IMG/VR virus record: IMGVR_UViG_3300025301_000073
Span: 1-30,101 of that record
Source: a virus
Direction: 5' to 3' (one strand)
DNA length: 30,101 nt
The notes under the pieces were generated by a model. That model did not search any database and was not told the DNA's origin. It saw only the letters and a program-made list of their open reading frames with translations. Shown here in pieces: positions 14,660-20,258 of this stretch (its first letter is position 1; the number at the start of each line of letters is the position of its first letter). The position numbers and the translations under genes are program-made.

Positions 14660-15199
14660 TCATTCGGGCAGTTTCTCCAGGATGGTCAGCCTTCCGTCCG
14701 CGTTACGTCCGCAAGTCTTCCAACCGGCCACCTTGAAGCAATACCCTGGATTGACGCTCTCGACTTTAGAATCCCAAACATAAGTAAATAGGCGGATTCC
14801 CGGCCACCGTTGCCATGCCAGTTCCTCGGCCTCAAGTATCAACTCGCTGGACAGGACTGGGCCTTCGTTCCGGAATACTGAACACATCAGACCCAATTGG
14901 TTGCCAAAATATGTGGACGTTTTCTCTCCAACCGCCAGACCGCGTTTGGTGCGGCGTTTATCAGGCCGCGCTAATTGTGATATGCGTTCTTCCGGAGCGC
15001 GGATGATGCGCCATGCCCATAATGCCTTGCAATCAACCGTCAAGAGAATCATCCGTTCACTGGGGCCAACGATGCCATTCCTGGCGTGGTCATGATGCAA
15101 TCGGTCTTGGGCTGAATAGTGGCGCCTGTATAGGGCCACAACTCTCGGGTCTGCCGCATGGCTTCCAATCCAATGCCCATTGATACCGAGGCCGGTCAT
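14660..15199 (-). CDS. Mom-like GNAT-fold protein, second copy type
   Basis: This 179 aa protein shares the layout of the Mom-family protein at 6084-6815. Both have an HYS motif near the N-terminus (YRRHYSAQD, 24-32), a strand with W near the middle (CKALWAWRII), a Ser-containing helix start (GPVLSSELILEA, 113-124, against PVSRILTIA in Mom), GIRLFTYV followed by an acidic residue (D143), and a closing PGYCFKVAGWKTCG (151-164, against GGIYQGAGWMYCG). It also has FRNEG (109-113), absent from Mom. I infer a GNAT-type acyl or amino transferase, possibly acting on DNA bases. ATG at 15197-15199 overlaps the upstream stop as ATGA, which sets the start. The open frame further upstream is a shadow. 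Confidence 0.6.
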   Translation of the reverse strand: MTGLGINGHWIGSHAADPRVVALYRRHYSAQDRLHHDHARNGIVGPSERMILLTVDCKALWAWRIIRAPEERISQLARPDKRRTKRGLAVGEKTSTYFGNQLGLMCSVFRNEGPVLSSELILEAEELAWQRWPGIRLFTYVWDSKVESVNPGYCFKVAGWKTCGRNADGRLTILEKLPE

Positions 15200-15495
15200 A
15201 ATAATGTCCCTTGCCGGTCGGTCGGCCACCATGTCACTTGAGGACGGCCCTGGAATTGACGGGCCATCCCGACGCCGACCTTCCCGGCGGCTTTGAGGTC
15301 TGATAATCTCCGCTGGGCCGGGACATGGCCGAGGCCGGTCAGTTCTCCGATCTCCCCAGCCGTCAGGCCGGGACGGGTCAGGACAACGTCGAGGCACCTC
15401 TCGGCCTGGGTCCGGCGCCGACCGGAGTCGGTGACCTCTCCCGCGCCGGCATGGGAAGTCCACGGGTCGGTCGTCCGGGCGATGGGCGTGGTCAT
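15196..15495 (-). CDS. Winged-helix DNA-binding protein
   Basis: This 99 aa protein starts MTTPIARTTDPWTSHAGAGE. After a polar N-terminus the segment RRTQAERCLDVVLTRPGLTA followed by GEIGELTGLGHVPAQRRLSD is a clear helix-turn-helix with recognition helix, followed by a small wing (GKVGVGMARQFQGRPQVTWW). Phage proteins of this form sit near replication genes and regulate or recruit. The start is decided by the ATGA overlap with the zinc-ribbon gene. Confidence 0.75.
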   Translation of the reverse strand: MTTPIARTTDPWTSHAGAGEVTDSGRRRTQAERCLDVVLTRPGLTAGEIGELTGLGHVPAQRRLSDLKAAGKVGVGMARQFQGRPQVTWWPTDRQGTLL

Positions 15496-15623
15496 GCGGT
15501 CGGCATCCACATCAGGGCCGCGGACCCGCATCTCCCGCAATAAAGCGGGATGTCGATGGGTATCAGCCGGATAACGACCTTGCCGCAGTCCAGGCACTCG
15601 ACCCGATGCATCCGCAAGGTCAT
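15492..15623 (-). CDS. Small zinc-ribbon protein (43 aa)
   Basis: The peptide starts MTLRMHRVECLDCGKVVIRL and continues LYCGRCGS, a compact two-knuckle zinc ribbon (CxxC, 15 residues, CxxC). The ATG at 15621-15623 directly abuts the stop of the upstream regulator. ATG at 15609-15611 is an alternative. It ends ATGA-coupled to the winged-helix gene. Probably nucleic-acid binding; unknown target. Confidence 0.7.
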   Translation of the reverse strand: MTLRMHRVECLDCGKVVIRLIPIDIPLYCGRCGSAALMWMPTA

Positions 15624-15830
15624 CTAAGACCGGACCAGCCGGTAGCTGGCGACATCGATCTCCAGATCACGACACCAATTCTTGAATGTTCCGATGCTGA
15701 CTCCCAGGTCCGCCGCGATCAAAACATCGGAGTTCCGGCGTCCCCGGTATTGCTCCAGAGACGAGATCAGGATGTCTTTGATCTCCCGGTGGCGCTGGAG
15801 TTCTAACAGCTCCATCGTCGGTGTTTTCAT
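15624..15830 (-). CDS. Small helix-turn-helix protein, first gene of the large unit
   Basis: This 68 aa protein has a basic helix (QRHREIKDILISSLEQYRGR) and an HTH (SDVLIAADLGVSIGTFKNWC, then RDLEI). AAGGGAGA lies just upstream of the ATG at 15828-15830. It is the first gene after promoter P2, so it is a natural candidate for an autoregulator that binds the TTGATACA/TGTATCAA operators. Its family is not identified. It resembles the HTH of transposase-like or small phage regulators rather than cI/Cro. Confidence 0.75.
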   Translation of the reverse strand: MKTPTMELLELQRHREIKDILISSLEQYRGRRNSDVLIAADLGVSIGTFKNWCRDLEIDVASYRLVRS

Positions 15831-15866
15831 GGGTCTCCCTTACACTAGATAAAATATCGTGCCTGT

Positions 15867-15896
15867 ATTGTATCAATATGCGGTCGGTATTGTCAA
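15867..15896 (-). promoter_or_regulatory. Promoter P2 (sigma70-type) of the replication unit
   Basis: Minus-strand -35 TTGACA (15896-15891) is separated by 18 bp from -10 TACAAT (15872-15867), which has an extended TGA in front. Transcription should start near 15860 and read the regulator at 15830. No terminator is seen before the large replication and packaging block. Confidence 0.82.
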
Positions 15897-15917
15897 TTGA
15901 TACAAGACATGTATCAA
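15897..15917. promoter_or_regulatory. Inverted-repeat operator upstream of P2
   Basis: Perfect 8-bp arms TTGATACA (15897-15904) and TGTATCAA (15910-15917) flank AGACA, directly next to the -35. A further TGTATCAA copy (15869-15876) overlaps the -10 box, within the smaller near-palindrome TATTG-TAT-CAATA. Two sites over one promoter indicate a repressor or an autoregulator. Confidence 0.7.
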
Positions 15918-15930
15918 GGATTATTCAGTC

Positions 15931-15963
15931 TTAAAAGAATAGCCCCCGGCTGGGCCGAGGGCT
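15931..15963 (-). terminator. Rho-independent terminator of the P1 unit
   Basis: The minus strand has a 9-bp stem AGCCCTCGG / CCGGGGGCT (one G-T pair) with loop CCCAG, followed by ATTCTTTTAA. It lies after the last gene of the P1 unit and just before operator and promoter P2, separating the two transcription units. Confidence 0.85.
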
Positions 15964-15991
15964 TGGTCGCGGTGGGCGGGGAGTCCTTTAG

Positions 15992-16255
15992 CTATACATA
16001 GTTTGCCAATCCCTTGGCTTCCTCCAGGTCGTGGTCCCAATCTAGCAAGAGGTTGACCGCCTCCTGCTCGGTCATGGTGTTGGTCGCCCGGTGGTCGTGG
16101 GCTACTCCGTTGCGAGGGCCGCAATTATTCCCACCGCATACCCGCGAGATCGTGATGCGCCAGGTGCCATTCTTTTGGCGGACTAGAGTTCCTTGTTCAA
16201 ACTCCGAATACCTGTGGTCCCACCGGGTCCGCTCTCCGTAGGCTTGCTCAGTCAT
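15992..16255 (-). CDS. Unknown small protein, last gene of the P1 unit
   Basis: This 87 aa protein starts MTEQAYGERTRWDHRYSEFE. A beta-like part (GTLVRQKNGTWRITISRVCG) is followed by GGNNCGPRNGVAHDHR and an acidic helix (TEQEAVNLLLDWDHDLEEAK). GGAGG lies five bases before the ATG at 16253-16255; a second ATG directly in front (16258) is possible. No family recognised. It overlaps the preceding gene by 8 bp and is followed by the terminator at 15931-15963. Confidence 0.68.
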   Translation of the reverse strand: MTEQAYGERTRWDHRYSEFEQGTLVRQKNGTWRITISRVCGGNNCGPRNGVAHDHRATNTMTEQEAVNLLLDWDHDLEEAKGLANYV

Positions 16256-16505
16256 CATCTCCTCCTTCTCCTTTTGGGAATAGCTTTCCAGAGATTGGGT
16301 CTGCCACCACTGGCATCAACATGTATGTGTTCCCCGGATGCATGTCGATTAGTCGGGCGCGCATCTCTACCGCCTTGTCCCAGTCAAAGTAATTACCTTC
16401 GGGTATTTCGTGCGAAGATAACCAGACCTCGAAAGGGAACCAGACCGGGACAAACACATCAACCTTTGAGTATTTGACCACCAGCATATATCTCTCAGGT
16501 GCCAT
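16248..16505 (-). CDS. Unknown small aromatic protein
   Basis: This 85 aa protein has an aromatic, beta-rich core (YMLVVKYSKVDVFVPVWFPF) and a helix (DWDKAVEMRARLIDMHPG), ending in an acidic tail (GEGGDDD). GGAGGT is seven bases before the ATG at 16503-16505. The preceding stop is 2 bp away, so the genes are coupled. Function unknown. A small, acidic-tailed host-interaction protein would fit an early phage unit. Confidence 0.68.
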   Translation of the reverse strand: MAPERYMLVVKYSKVDVFVPVWFPFEVWLSSHEIPEGNYFDWDKAVEMRARLIDMHPGNTYMLMPVVADPISGKLFPKGEGGDDD

Positions 16506-16507
16506 CT

Positions 16508-16879
16508 CTATACCTCCGCTGCCAGGGCGGCGTCAATGTTGGGATATATGCTGAATCCGGACGACCTGGTGACTATGACCTGTCCCCACTGCGGCGTCAG
16601 GTCGGTGACGAACCACCAGGTCGTCCCATCCGCCTCGGTGTATGCCGCGCCCGACTCCAGCCGCTTCCGGATATTGGTCGCCTTCCGTTTACGGCTCACC
16701 CAGAGCGCCGCCTTCTGGCGTGGCCTTCCCTTCGCTCCGGGGATGGTCGTGGCGAGTCCTAACTCCTTGAGTATCTGGTAGACCCTCCCACTCGTTACGC
16801 CGACCATCCGCGCTATCTGGACGGCGTGGGCGTTGGGTTGCTCGGTCCGTATCTGAAGCACCTTGTCGCGGGTTGTCAT
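16508..16879 (-). CDS. Helix-turn-helix protein of the P1 unit
   Basis: Of 123 aa, residues about 4-45 form a helix-turn-helix (RDKVLQIRTEQPNAHAVQIA, then RMVGVTSGRVYQILKELG). A basic linker (GAKGRPRQ, SRKRKATNIRKR) and a small beta C-terminal domain with TTWWFVTDLTPQWGQVIVTR follow. The ATG overlaps the upstream stop as TAATG (16877-16881), and the open frame further upstream is a shadow. It could regulate P1, P2 or host promoters. Confidence 0.72.
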   Translation of the reverse strand: MTTRDKVLQIRTEQPNAHAVQIARMVGVTSGRVYQILKELGLATTIPGAKGRPRQKAALWVSRKRKATNIRKRLESGAAYTEADGTTWWFVTDLTPQWGQVIVTRSSGFSIYPNIDAALAAEV

Positions 16880-17157
16880 TACGCCTCCGGGCCGTCGTTG
16901 ACGTATGCCAGAGTCAGCATCCCGTCCGCGAAGGCTTGGGCTATCTGCCGGGCCAGTTGGCCTTCCGAGCTTCCGGTATGTAGGCTCAGACCGACCATCG
17001 GAGCGCCCACGCTGTTGACGGAGTCCTCCACCTCGATCTTGTAGAAGGGCGCCGGCATCTCGATGACCCAGACCGTCGCCGGCTGGCCGTCCCCGCTGGT
17101 CTTGGGATAATGCTGGAGTTCTTGCCATTCTCGCCGTTGGAATAGTTCCGTTGCCAT
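16879..17157 (-). CDS. Unknown 92 aa protein
   Basis: It starts MATELFQRREWQELQHYPKT and contains a beta segment (ATVWVIEMPAPFYKIEVEDS) and a helix (SEGQLARQIAQAFADGMLTL). AGGAGG lies seven bases upstream and the ATG overlaps the previous stop as TAATG. No family recognised. Context is the small early-type unit transcribed from P1. Confidence 0.68.
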   Translation of the reverse strand: MATELFQRREWQELQHYPKTSGDGQPATVWVIEMPAPFYKIEVEDSVNSVGAPMVGLSLHTGSSEGQLARQIAQAFADGMLTLAYVNDGPEA

Positions 17158-17327
17158 TATTCCGCCTCCTGTATCTCGGCCAGGATGCCGACCAGGTCCA
17201 GAGGGTCGATGCCCAACCGCTCGGCCATGTCCCGATGGTTCTGGCAGATGGTCAGGTTGTCGCAATCGCATTCCACCTCCAGCCATTCCCAGGACTCCAG
17301 CATCCGGTCTCGGATCGTGTTGTCCAT
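17157..17327 (-). CDS. Small acidic helical protein behind leader R1
   Basis: This is 56 aa: MDNTIRDRMLESWEWLEVEC, then DCDNLTICQNHRDMAERLGI and an acidic C-terminus (LVGILAEIQEAE). Cys and His residues (ECDCDN...CQNH) could bind a metal ion. The ATG (17325-17327) follows AGGAGG by seven bases inside the conserved leader R1, and its stop overlaps the next gene as TAATG. Function unknown. Confidence 0.68.
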   Translation of the reverse strand: MDNTIRDRMLESWEWLEVECDCDNLTICQNHRDMAERLGIDPLDLVGILAEIQEAE

Positions 17328-17403
17328 CTCGTTTCCTCCTCCTTGTTGGCCGGACTTGCCACCGGCTCTTGTGGGTTACGGCCCCGAAGGGGCTGGCTCA
17401 CCG
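17325..17403 (-). ncRNA. Structured intercistronic leader R1
   Basis: This 79-base element lies between the 59 aa and 56 aa genes, ends in the ribosome site AGGAGGAAACGAG and the ATG, and is nearly identical to R2. The minus-strand RNA can form a GCCCC-TTC-GGGGC hairpin and then a GCCGG...CCGGC hairpin with the loop TGGCAAGT. The second stem sits just before the ribosome site. I do not recognise the class. Confidence 0.55.
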
Positions 17404-17415
17404 TGGCTACTTGCT

Positions 17416-17595
17416 TTACATACTGCCGATCAGGTCGCCATCCTCGTCGCGGATTACTATGAAGCTCCAGCCGGTGCCCTTGGAGTCGTGGATGGCCTCG
17501 TAGGTCCAGTCGGAGTCGCCAGCCTGGAGAATCCGGGCCTGGGCTTCAGCGTCCTCGGGGCTGTACAGGGTGGCGGGGCGGTTGTTGATCATCAT
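17416..17595 (-). CDS. Small protein behind leader R2
   Basis: This is 59 aa: MMINNRPATLYSPEDAEAQA, then RILQAGDSDWTYEAIHD and GTGWSFIVIRDEDGDLIGSM. The second half reads like a two-strand beta unit. AGGAGG lies seven bases upstream within leader R2. The gene is separated from the next one by leader R1. No family recognised. A DNA mimic or host-binding protein would be consistent with its small, acidic nature. Confidence 0.65.
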   Translation of the reverse strand: MMINNRPATLYSPEDAEAQARILQAGDSDWTYEAIHDSKGTGWSFIVIRDEDGDLIGSM

Positions 17596-17671
17596 CTCGT
17601 TTCCTCCTCCTATATTTGGCCGGACTTGCCACCGGCCTTGCGGGTTACGGCCCCGAAGGGCTGGCTCACCG
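17593..17671 (-). ncRNA. Structured intercistronic leader R2
   Basis: This is the second 79-base copy, between the 42 aa and 59 aa genes. The two hairpins are kept. The first is GCCC-TTCG-GGGC, and the second has a full GGCCGG/CCGGCC stem where R1 has one pair fewer. The loop TGGCAAGT and the words GTGAGCCAG and CCGTAACCC are unchanged, while the linker before AGGAGG differs (AAATAT against AACA). Loops conserved and linkers variable suggest an RNA element rather than a coding repeat. Confidence 0.55.
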
Positions 17672-17673
17672 GG

Positions 17674-17802
17674 TTAATTTTGGCCTATACGGTAGAAGCA
17701 CCAGATACAGAGGCAGGGGACCGGCATATGATTCGGGATAGGGCCGGTGCAACGTGGGCAGGTCCTCGTGGTTTCCTTGGTGGTCCGCTTGCTGTTATTC
17801 AT
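17674..17802 (-). CDS. Small zinc-ribbon protein, first gene of the P1 unit
   Basis: This 42 aa protein starts MNNSKRTTKETTRTCPRCTG and continues VPCLCIWCFYRIGQN, giving a basic N-terminus and a Cys pattern CPRC...CLC.WC suited to zinc. It is the first gene after promoter P1. Its ribosome site AGGAGG and the bases before the ATG (ATCTCGTTTCCTCCTC on the plus strand) match those of leaders R1 and R2. Confidence 0.68.
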   Translation of the reverse strand: MNNSKRTTKETTRTCPRCTGPIPNHMPVPCLCIWCFYRIGQN

Positions 17803-17834
17803 CTCGTTTCCTCCTCTCTTGCTTGACTATGTAT

Positions 17835-17864
17835 ATTATAAGCGACGCCGCTATAAACTGTCAA
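17835..17864 (-). promoter_or_regulatory. Promoter P1, consensus sigma70-type
   Basis: Minus-strand -35 TTGACA (17864-17859) and -10 TATAAT (17840-17835) are both perfect and 18 bp apart. The spacer region contains an imperfect inverted repeat, TTATAGCG and CGCTTATAA, overlapping the -10, a plausible operator. Transcription should start near 17828 and run through the seven small genes to the terminator at 15931-15963. Confidence 0.88.
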
Positions 17865-17920
17865 GCGTTTATTATACCGATTCGCAAAACTCGTTGATAT
17901 TGGATGACGCCAAATAGCAA

Positions 17921-17953
17921 CGACCCCGGCAGGTGTCGAGTCCGCCGGGGCCG
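17921..17953 (-). terminator. Hairpin terminator at the end of the structural unit
   Basis: Arms CGGCCCCGGC and GCCGGGGTCG pair over 10 bp with a 13-base loop. The single imperfection is a G-U pair on the minus-strand RNA (A-C on the plus), which points to minus-strand function. TTGCTATTT follows, a weak U tract. It lies between the holin-like gene and promoter P1. Confidence 0.65.
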
Positions 17954-17986
17954 CTACGAGGAGGTGGAGGTGAGATGAAATTCTAG

Positions 17987-18217
17987 TTAGGCGTTGGCGT
18001 GGTCTTCCAGGTGCCGGACCAGGTTGCCGCGGAGGTCGCGGACATCGGTCTTGATCTCCCCGATGTCGTCCCGAAGGCCGTCCAGCTTGGCGACCACGAC
18101 CTGGTAACGACCGTTGCTTCCGTTCCCATGCCGGCGAGAGATTATGGCCCAGGCCACGACGACGACCAGGACTCCGATGGGGCCGACTATCTCGGCCAAG
18201 CCAGCCAGGTCTTCCAT
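17987..18217 (-). CDS. Holin-like small membrane protein with coiled coil
   Basis: This 76 aa protein has one hydrophobic segment near residues 10-27 (VGPIGVLVVVVAWAIISRR) followed by a charged coiled coil (VVVAKLDGLRDDIGEIKTDV, then RDLRGNLVRHLEDH). This shape matches BhlA/UviB-type small holins, and the position at the end of the structural genes supports a lysis role. No endolysin is recognised next to it, so a tail- or membrane-associated role is also possible. The ATG directly follows the preceding stop. Confidence 0.55.
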   Translation of the reverse strand: MEDLAGLAEIVGPIGVLVVVVAWAIISRRHGNGSNGRYQVVVAKLDGLRDDIGEIKTDVRDLRGNLVRHLEDHANA

Positions 18218-18817
18218 CTAGGACTCCGGCTCCGCGAATGTGATGGCGGCGTCCCTGGTCTCCAGGAGTTGTTCGCAACAATCGTCGCACGTTTTGCAAA
18301 GGGCTTCCAGGTCGGCCTGGGCCTGGACGATGGTTTCATGGTCGGAGACCCGGCCAGCATCGTCCCGACTGTGCATCTCCTGGAACTTCAAGACATGCCG
18401 GAAAGCCTCCGTCGTCGCGTATTCGCTCCCGAATAACTTGATGCCCTTCTCAAATACGAAGTCAGTCTCGGCCTGTTTGGCCGTCCGGTGGTTATCGACG
18501 GCGGTCCCACATGCGGCGACTTTTGTGAGGTCGATCCGTAGCGGTTTGCTGGCTCCGATAGGGTTGTAAAACTCCTCGACGCACCCAATCCGGTCTGGGG
18601 CCGTTTGGTCATTAAATGTGGCGATTATTAGGTCATTCCCGATTAATAACTCTAATGCCCCGCCCCCTGTTGTTACCCCTAACACTGTGCCAGCTAGAAC
18701 CTGGTCATCCGGTCTTGGCTCGTCAGTCTCTACATCTGTCGGTATCGCCCAGTCGGTCTTGGCGTAGAATAACCGGCGGCATTTGCCTTGCATCTCTATT
18801 TGTCGGTTGTGTGCCAT
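18218..18817 (-). CDS. Unknown protein of the late region
   Basis: This 199 aa protein has a beta-rich N-terminal half (VLAGTVLGVTTGGGALELLI, then GNDLIIATFND) and a helical C-terminal half (TTEAFRHVLKFQEMHSRDDA, then HETIVQAQADLEALCKTCDD with several Cys: CKTCDDCC). It lies between virion genes and the holin-like gene, and is probably virion-associated or late. GGAGG is 13 bases before the ATG, rather far, so translation may depend on coupling with the preceding gene. No enzyme motif is seen; I looked for lysozyme, amidase and peptidase signatures without success. Confidence 0.65.
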   Translation of the reverse strand: MAHNRQIEMQGKCRRLFYAKTDWAIPTDVETDEPRPDDQVLAGTVLGVTTGGGALELLIGNDLIIATFNDQTAPDRIGCVEEFYNPIGASKPLRIDLTKVAACGTAVDNHRTAKQAETDFVFEKGIKLFGSEYATTEAFRHVLKFQEMHSRDDAGRVSDHETIVQAQADLEALCKTCDDCCEQLLETRDAAITFAEPES

Positions 18818-19282
18818 TTAAGCATCATCCTCCACTCCATGCACTTGAAAAAGGAAATCTGTAGGGAGTGCCTCCGCGACATGGATTTGGACAGTATCTC
18901 CGGTGGCTAGATAATAATCGTGCGGTAATGGGGTTATCCACCACATTTGTGGTTGATTCGTATTGGTCGTGAGATAGACCTGGTCAGCTTCTATTTGCAC
19001 TCCTATATTGTCACTGGTAAAACTGAGCGCAGGGTCCGGAGTGGCTTGGGCGTTAATCCCGGTCCACATATCCTGAGTGGCCGCCGCTGGGATGTGAATT
19101 GTATTCTCGGTGCCAGGGCTGCCTATTTTGACGTTGAACTGGTATTTCGTGCTAGAATGAGCCTCCACGACCCACAGGACTCGTATTCTGGATGCCTTGT
19201 CAGCCGGAACTGTATAAACCGTTGTGGTGACCCCTACAGTACCCACCGTTGATTCCCCGAGTATTCCAATTTTAGCCGCCAT
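18818..19282 (-). CDS. Beta-rich virion protein, probably tail-associated
   Basis: This 154 aa protein consists almost only of beta strands: GVTTTVYTVPADKASRIRVL, STKYQFNVKIGSPG, NTIHIPAAATQDMW, then GDTVQIHVAEALP. This is typical of jelly-roll or Ig-like fibre and decoration proteins. AGGAG lies five bases before the ATG at 19280-19282. Adjacent to the fibre gene, it is most likely a tail fibre accessory or receptor-binding component. Confidence 0.65.
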   Translation of the reverse strand: MAAKIGILGESTVGTVGVTTTVYTVPADKASRIRVLWVVEAHSSTKYQFNVKIGSPGTENTIHIPAAATQDMWTGINAQATPDPALSFTSDNIGVQIEADQVYLTTNTNQPQMWWITPLPHDYYLATGDTVQIHVAEALPTDFLFQVHGVEDDA

Positions 19283-19294
19283 GATTTCTCCTGT

Positions 19295-19828
19295 TTAATC
19301 GGGTCCGCTTTGATATGCGATGACTTTAGCCGGCGAAGCCCCGCCTCCAGCGGCGGCGATCGAGATCGTCCCATCGCCGTTTGTGATAGTTATGTTATCC
19401 CCGCCGGTCAGAGTTGCGACGGCTGGGCCACTGGAGCCACCTATCAATACCTGGCCGCTGCTCGTCATCGCCGCCGCCGCCACGGTATCCGTCCCGCTAT
19501 CCTGGGTTATCAAGACGGCTTTGTCGGTCAGGGAGGTCACGTTGGTGCCACCGTTGGCGACCGGCAATGTCCCGCTGACTCCGGTGGCTAAGGCGACCTC
19601 GTTCCAGGCTGGGATATTGCTCGTTCCAGTATTTGCAAGGTATTGGGTCGAAGTCGTGGACTTGGCTAACCTTGCCGGCGTGTTGGCTCCGCTGGCATAG
19701 ATTATGTCACCCGCCGTTGTCATCACCGCCGGAGCGGTCACGTTGAGGTTATCTCTCAGATGCGTGTTGAGATCAGCCGCCAAAACGACGTAGCCAGATG
19801 CCCAAGTTTTCGGAGTCGTCCAGGCCAT
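19295..19828 (-). CDS. Tail fibre protein
   Basis: This 177 aa protein begins MAWTTPKTWASGYVVLAADL and LNTHLRDNLN, the common start of short phage fibres. TTAGDIIYASGANTPARLAK and the collagen-free repeat style GTLPVANGGTNVTSL follow, then Ser/Thr/Gly/Ala-rich sequence. Such proteins trimerise and contribute to host attachment. GGAGCTTAGA precedes the ATG at 19826-19828. No chaperone domain or enzymatic tip is visible, and the protein is short, so the receptor-binding tip may be encoded by the next genes. Confidence 0.82.
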   Translation of the reverse strand: MAWTTPKTWASGYVVLAADLNTHLRDNLNVTAPAVMTTAGDIIYASGANTPARLAKSTTSTQYLANTGTSNIPAWNEVALATGVSGTLPVANGGTNVTSLTDKAVLITQDSGTDTVAAAAMTSSGQVLIGGSSGPAVATLTGGDNITITNGDGTISIAAAGGGASPAKVIAYQSGPD

Positions 19829-19829
19829 T

Positions 19830-20258
19830 CTAAGCTCCTATATCGTGGTCGGTATTTTCCTGTTTCAGCATCACCACGGTCTCCCCTGGTTCCCAGTTCC
19901 GGTTGACCGCCTCGGCTGGGTTGCGCCCGTTTATGGGCCGCTTGAGTAGTTCAGCCTCGATGGCCTTACGGTTGGACGGGATGGTCACCGCGAACCACTT
20001 CCCCTCGTTGGCGGCGTTCCCACATTCCACGCACATGAAGACCGGCTGGGAGAGGTCAACGACGAGGGCGCTATTACAGCCGCCGCAATCGACCAGCCAC
20101 CGGCCATGATTTATCCGGGCCGCAACCTCTCCGGAGGAGTTGTCCTCGGTCGGGTCCGGTAGTGGGCCGAAGCCCATCCTCATATACATCCCCCGGACCA
20201 TAACCAGATACTCCTCCGGTTGGAGGTCTTGGTGCTGGACTATATAGTCGTCTGCCAT
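19830..20258 (-). CDS. Zinc-ribbon protein of the tail module
   Basis: This is 142 aa. HGRWLVDCGGCNSALVVDL and VFMCVECGNAANEGKWFAVT give two CxxC pairs about 18 residues apart, a zinc ribbon. The end reads RNWEPGETVVMLKQEN. The N-terminal part has MRMGFGPLPDP. From memory, similar proteins occur in the tail regions of other phages without an assigned role. The ATG at 20256-20258 overlaps the tail-hub stop (TGATG), which sets the start. Confidence 0.7.
   Translation of the reverse strand: MADDYIVQHQDLQPEEYLVMVRGMYMRMGFGPLPDPTEDNSSGEVAARINHGRWLVDCGGCNSALVVDLSQPVFMCVECGNAANEGKWFAVTIPSNRKAIEAELLKRPINGRNPAEAVNRNWEPGETVVMLKQENTDHDIGA

Larger units (their letters stand above)
17803..17986 (-). other. 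Intergenic region between the structural unit and P1
   Basis: These 184 bases hold the terminator hairpin, promoter P1 and the ribosome site of the first P1 gene. A second TATAAT (17871-17876) has no good -35. I find no convincing gene. Confidence 0.7.

Noticed and set aside
14660-15463. 267-codon version of the second Mom-like gene
   Set aside because: The first 88 codons overlap the winged-helix gene, are Arg/Pro-rich and lack a ribosome site; the ATGA junction marks the start at 15199.
17325-17671. Cobalamin riboswitch
   Set aside because: CCGGTGGCAAGTCCGG and GTGAGCCAG recall parts of the B12 element, but they are in the wrong order, the rest of the B12 box is absent and no cobalamin gene follows.
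17871-17876. Second promoter with TATAAT upstream of P1
   Set aside because: The -35 position reads TATCAA on the minus strand, far from consensus, and there is no extended -10.
17951-17986. Tiny plus-strand gene after GAGGAGGTGGAGGTGAG
   Set aside because: The ATG is followed by a stop after three codons.
15196-17986. Integrase, cI-type repressor or attachment site
   Set aside because: The HTH proteins here are too small or of other type, no tyrosine or serine recombinase motif is present, and no tRNA-like attachment sequence was seen.
17799-18299. 166-codon minus-strand open frame across the holin-like gene, terminator and P1
   Set aside because: Arg/Gly/Pro-rich sequence without ribosome site; it would run through a terminator hairpin and a consensus promoter.
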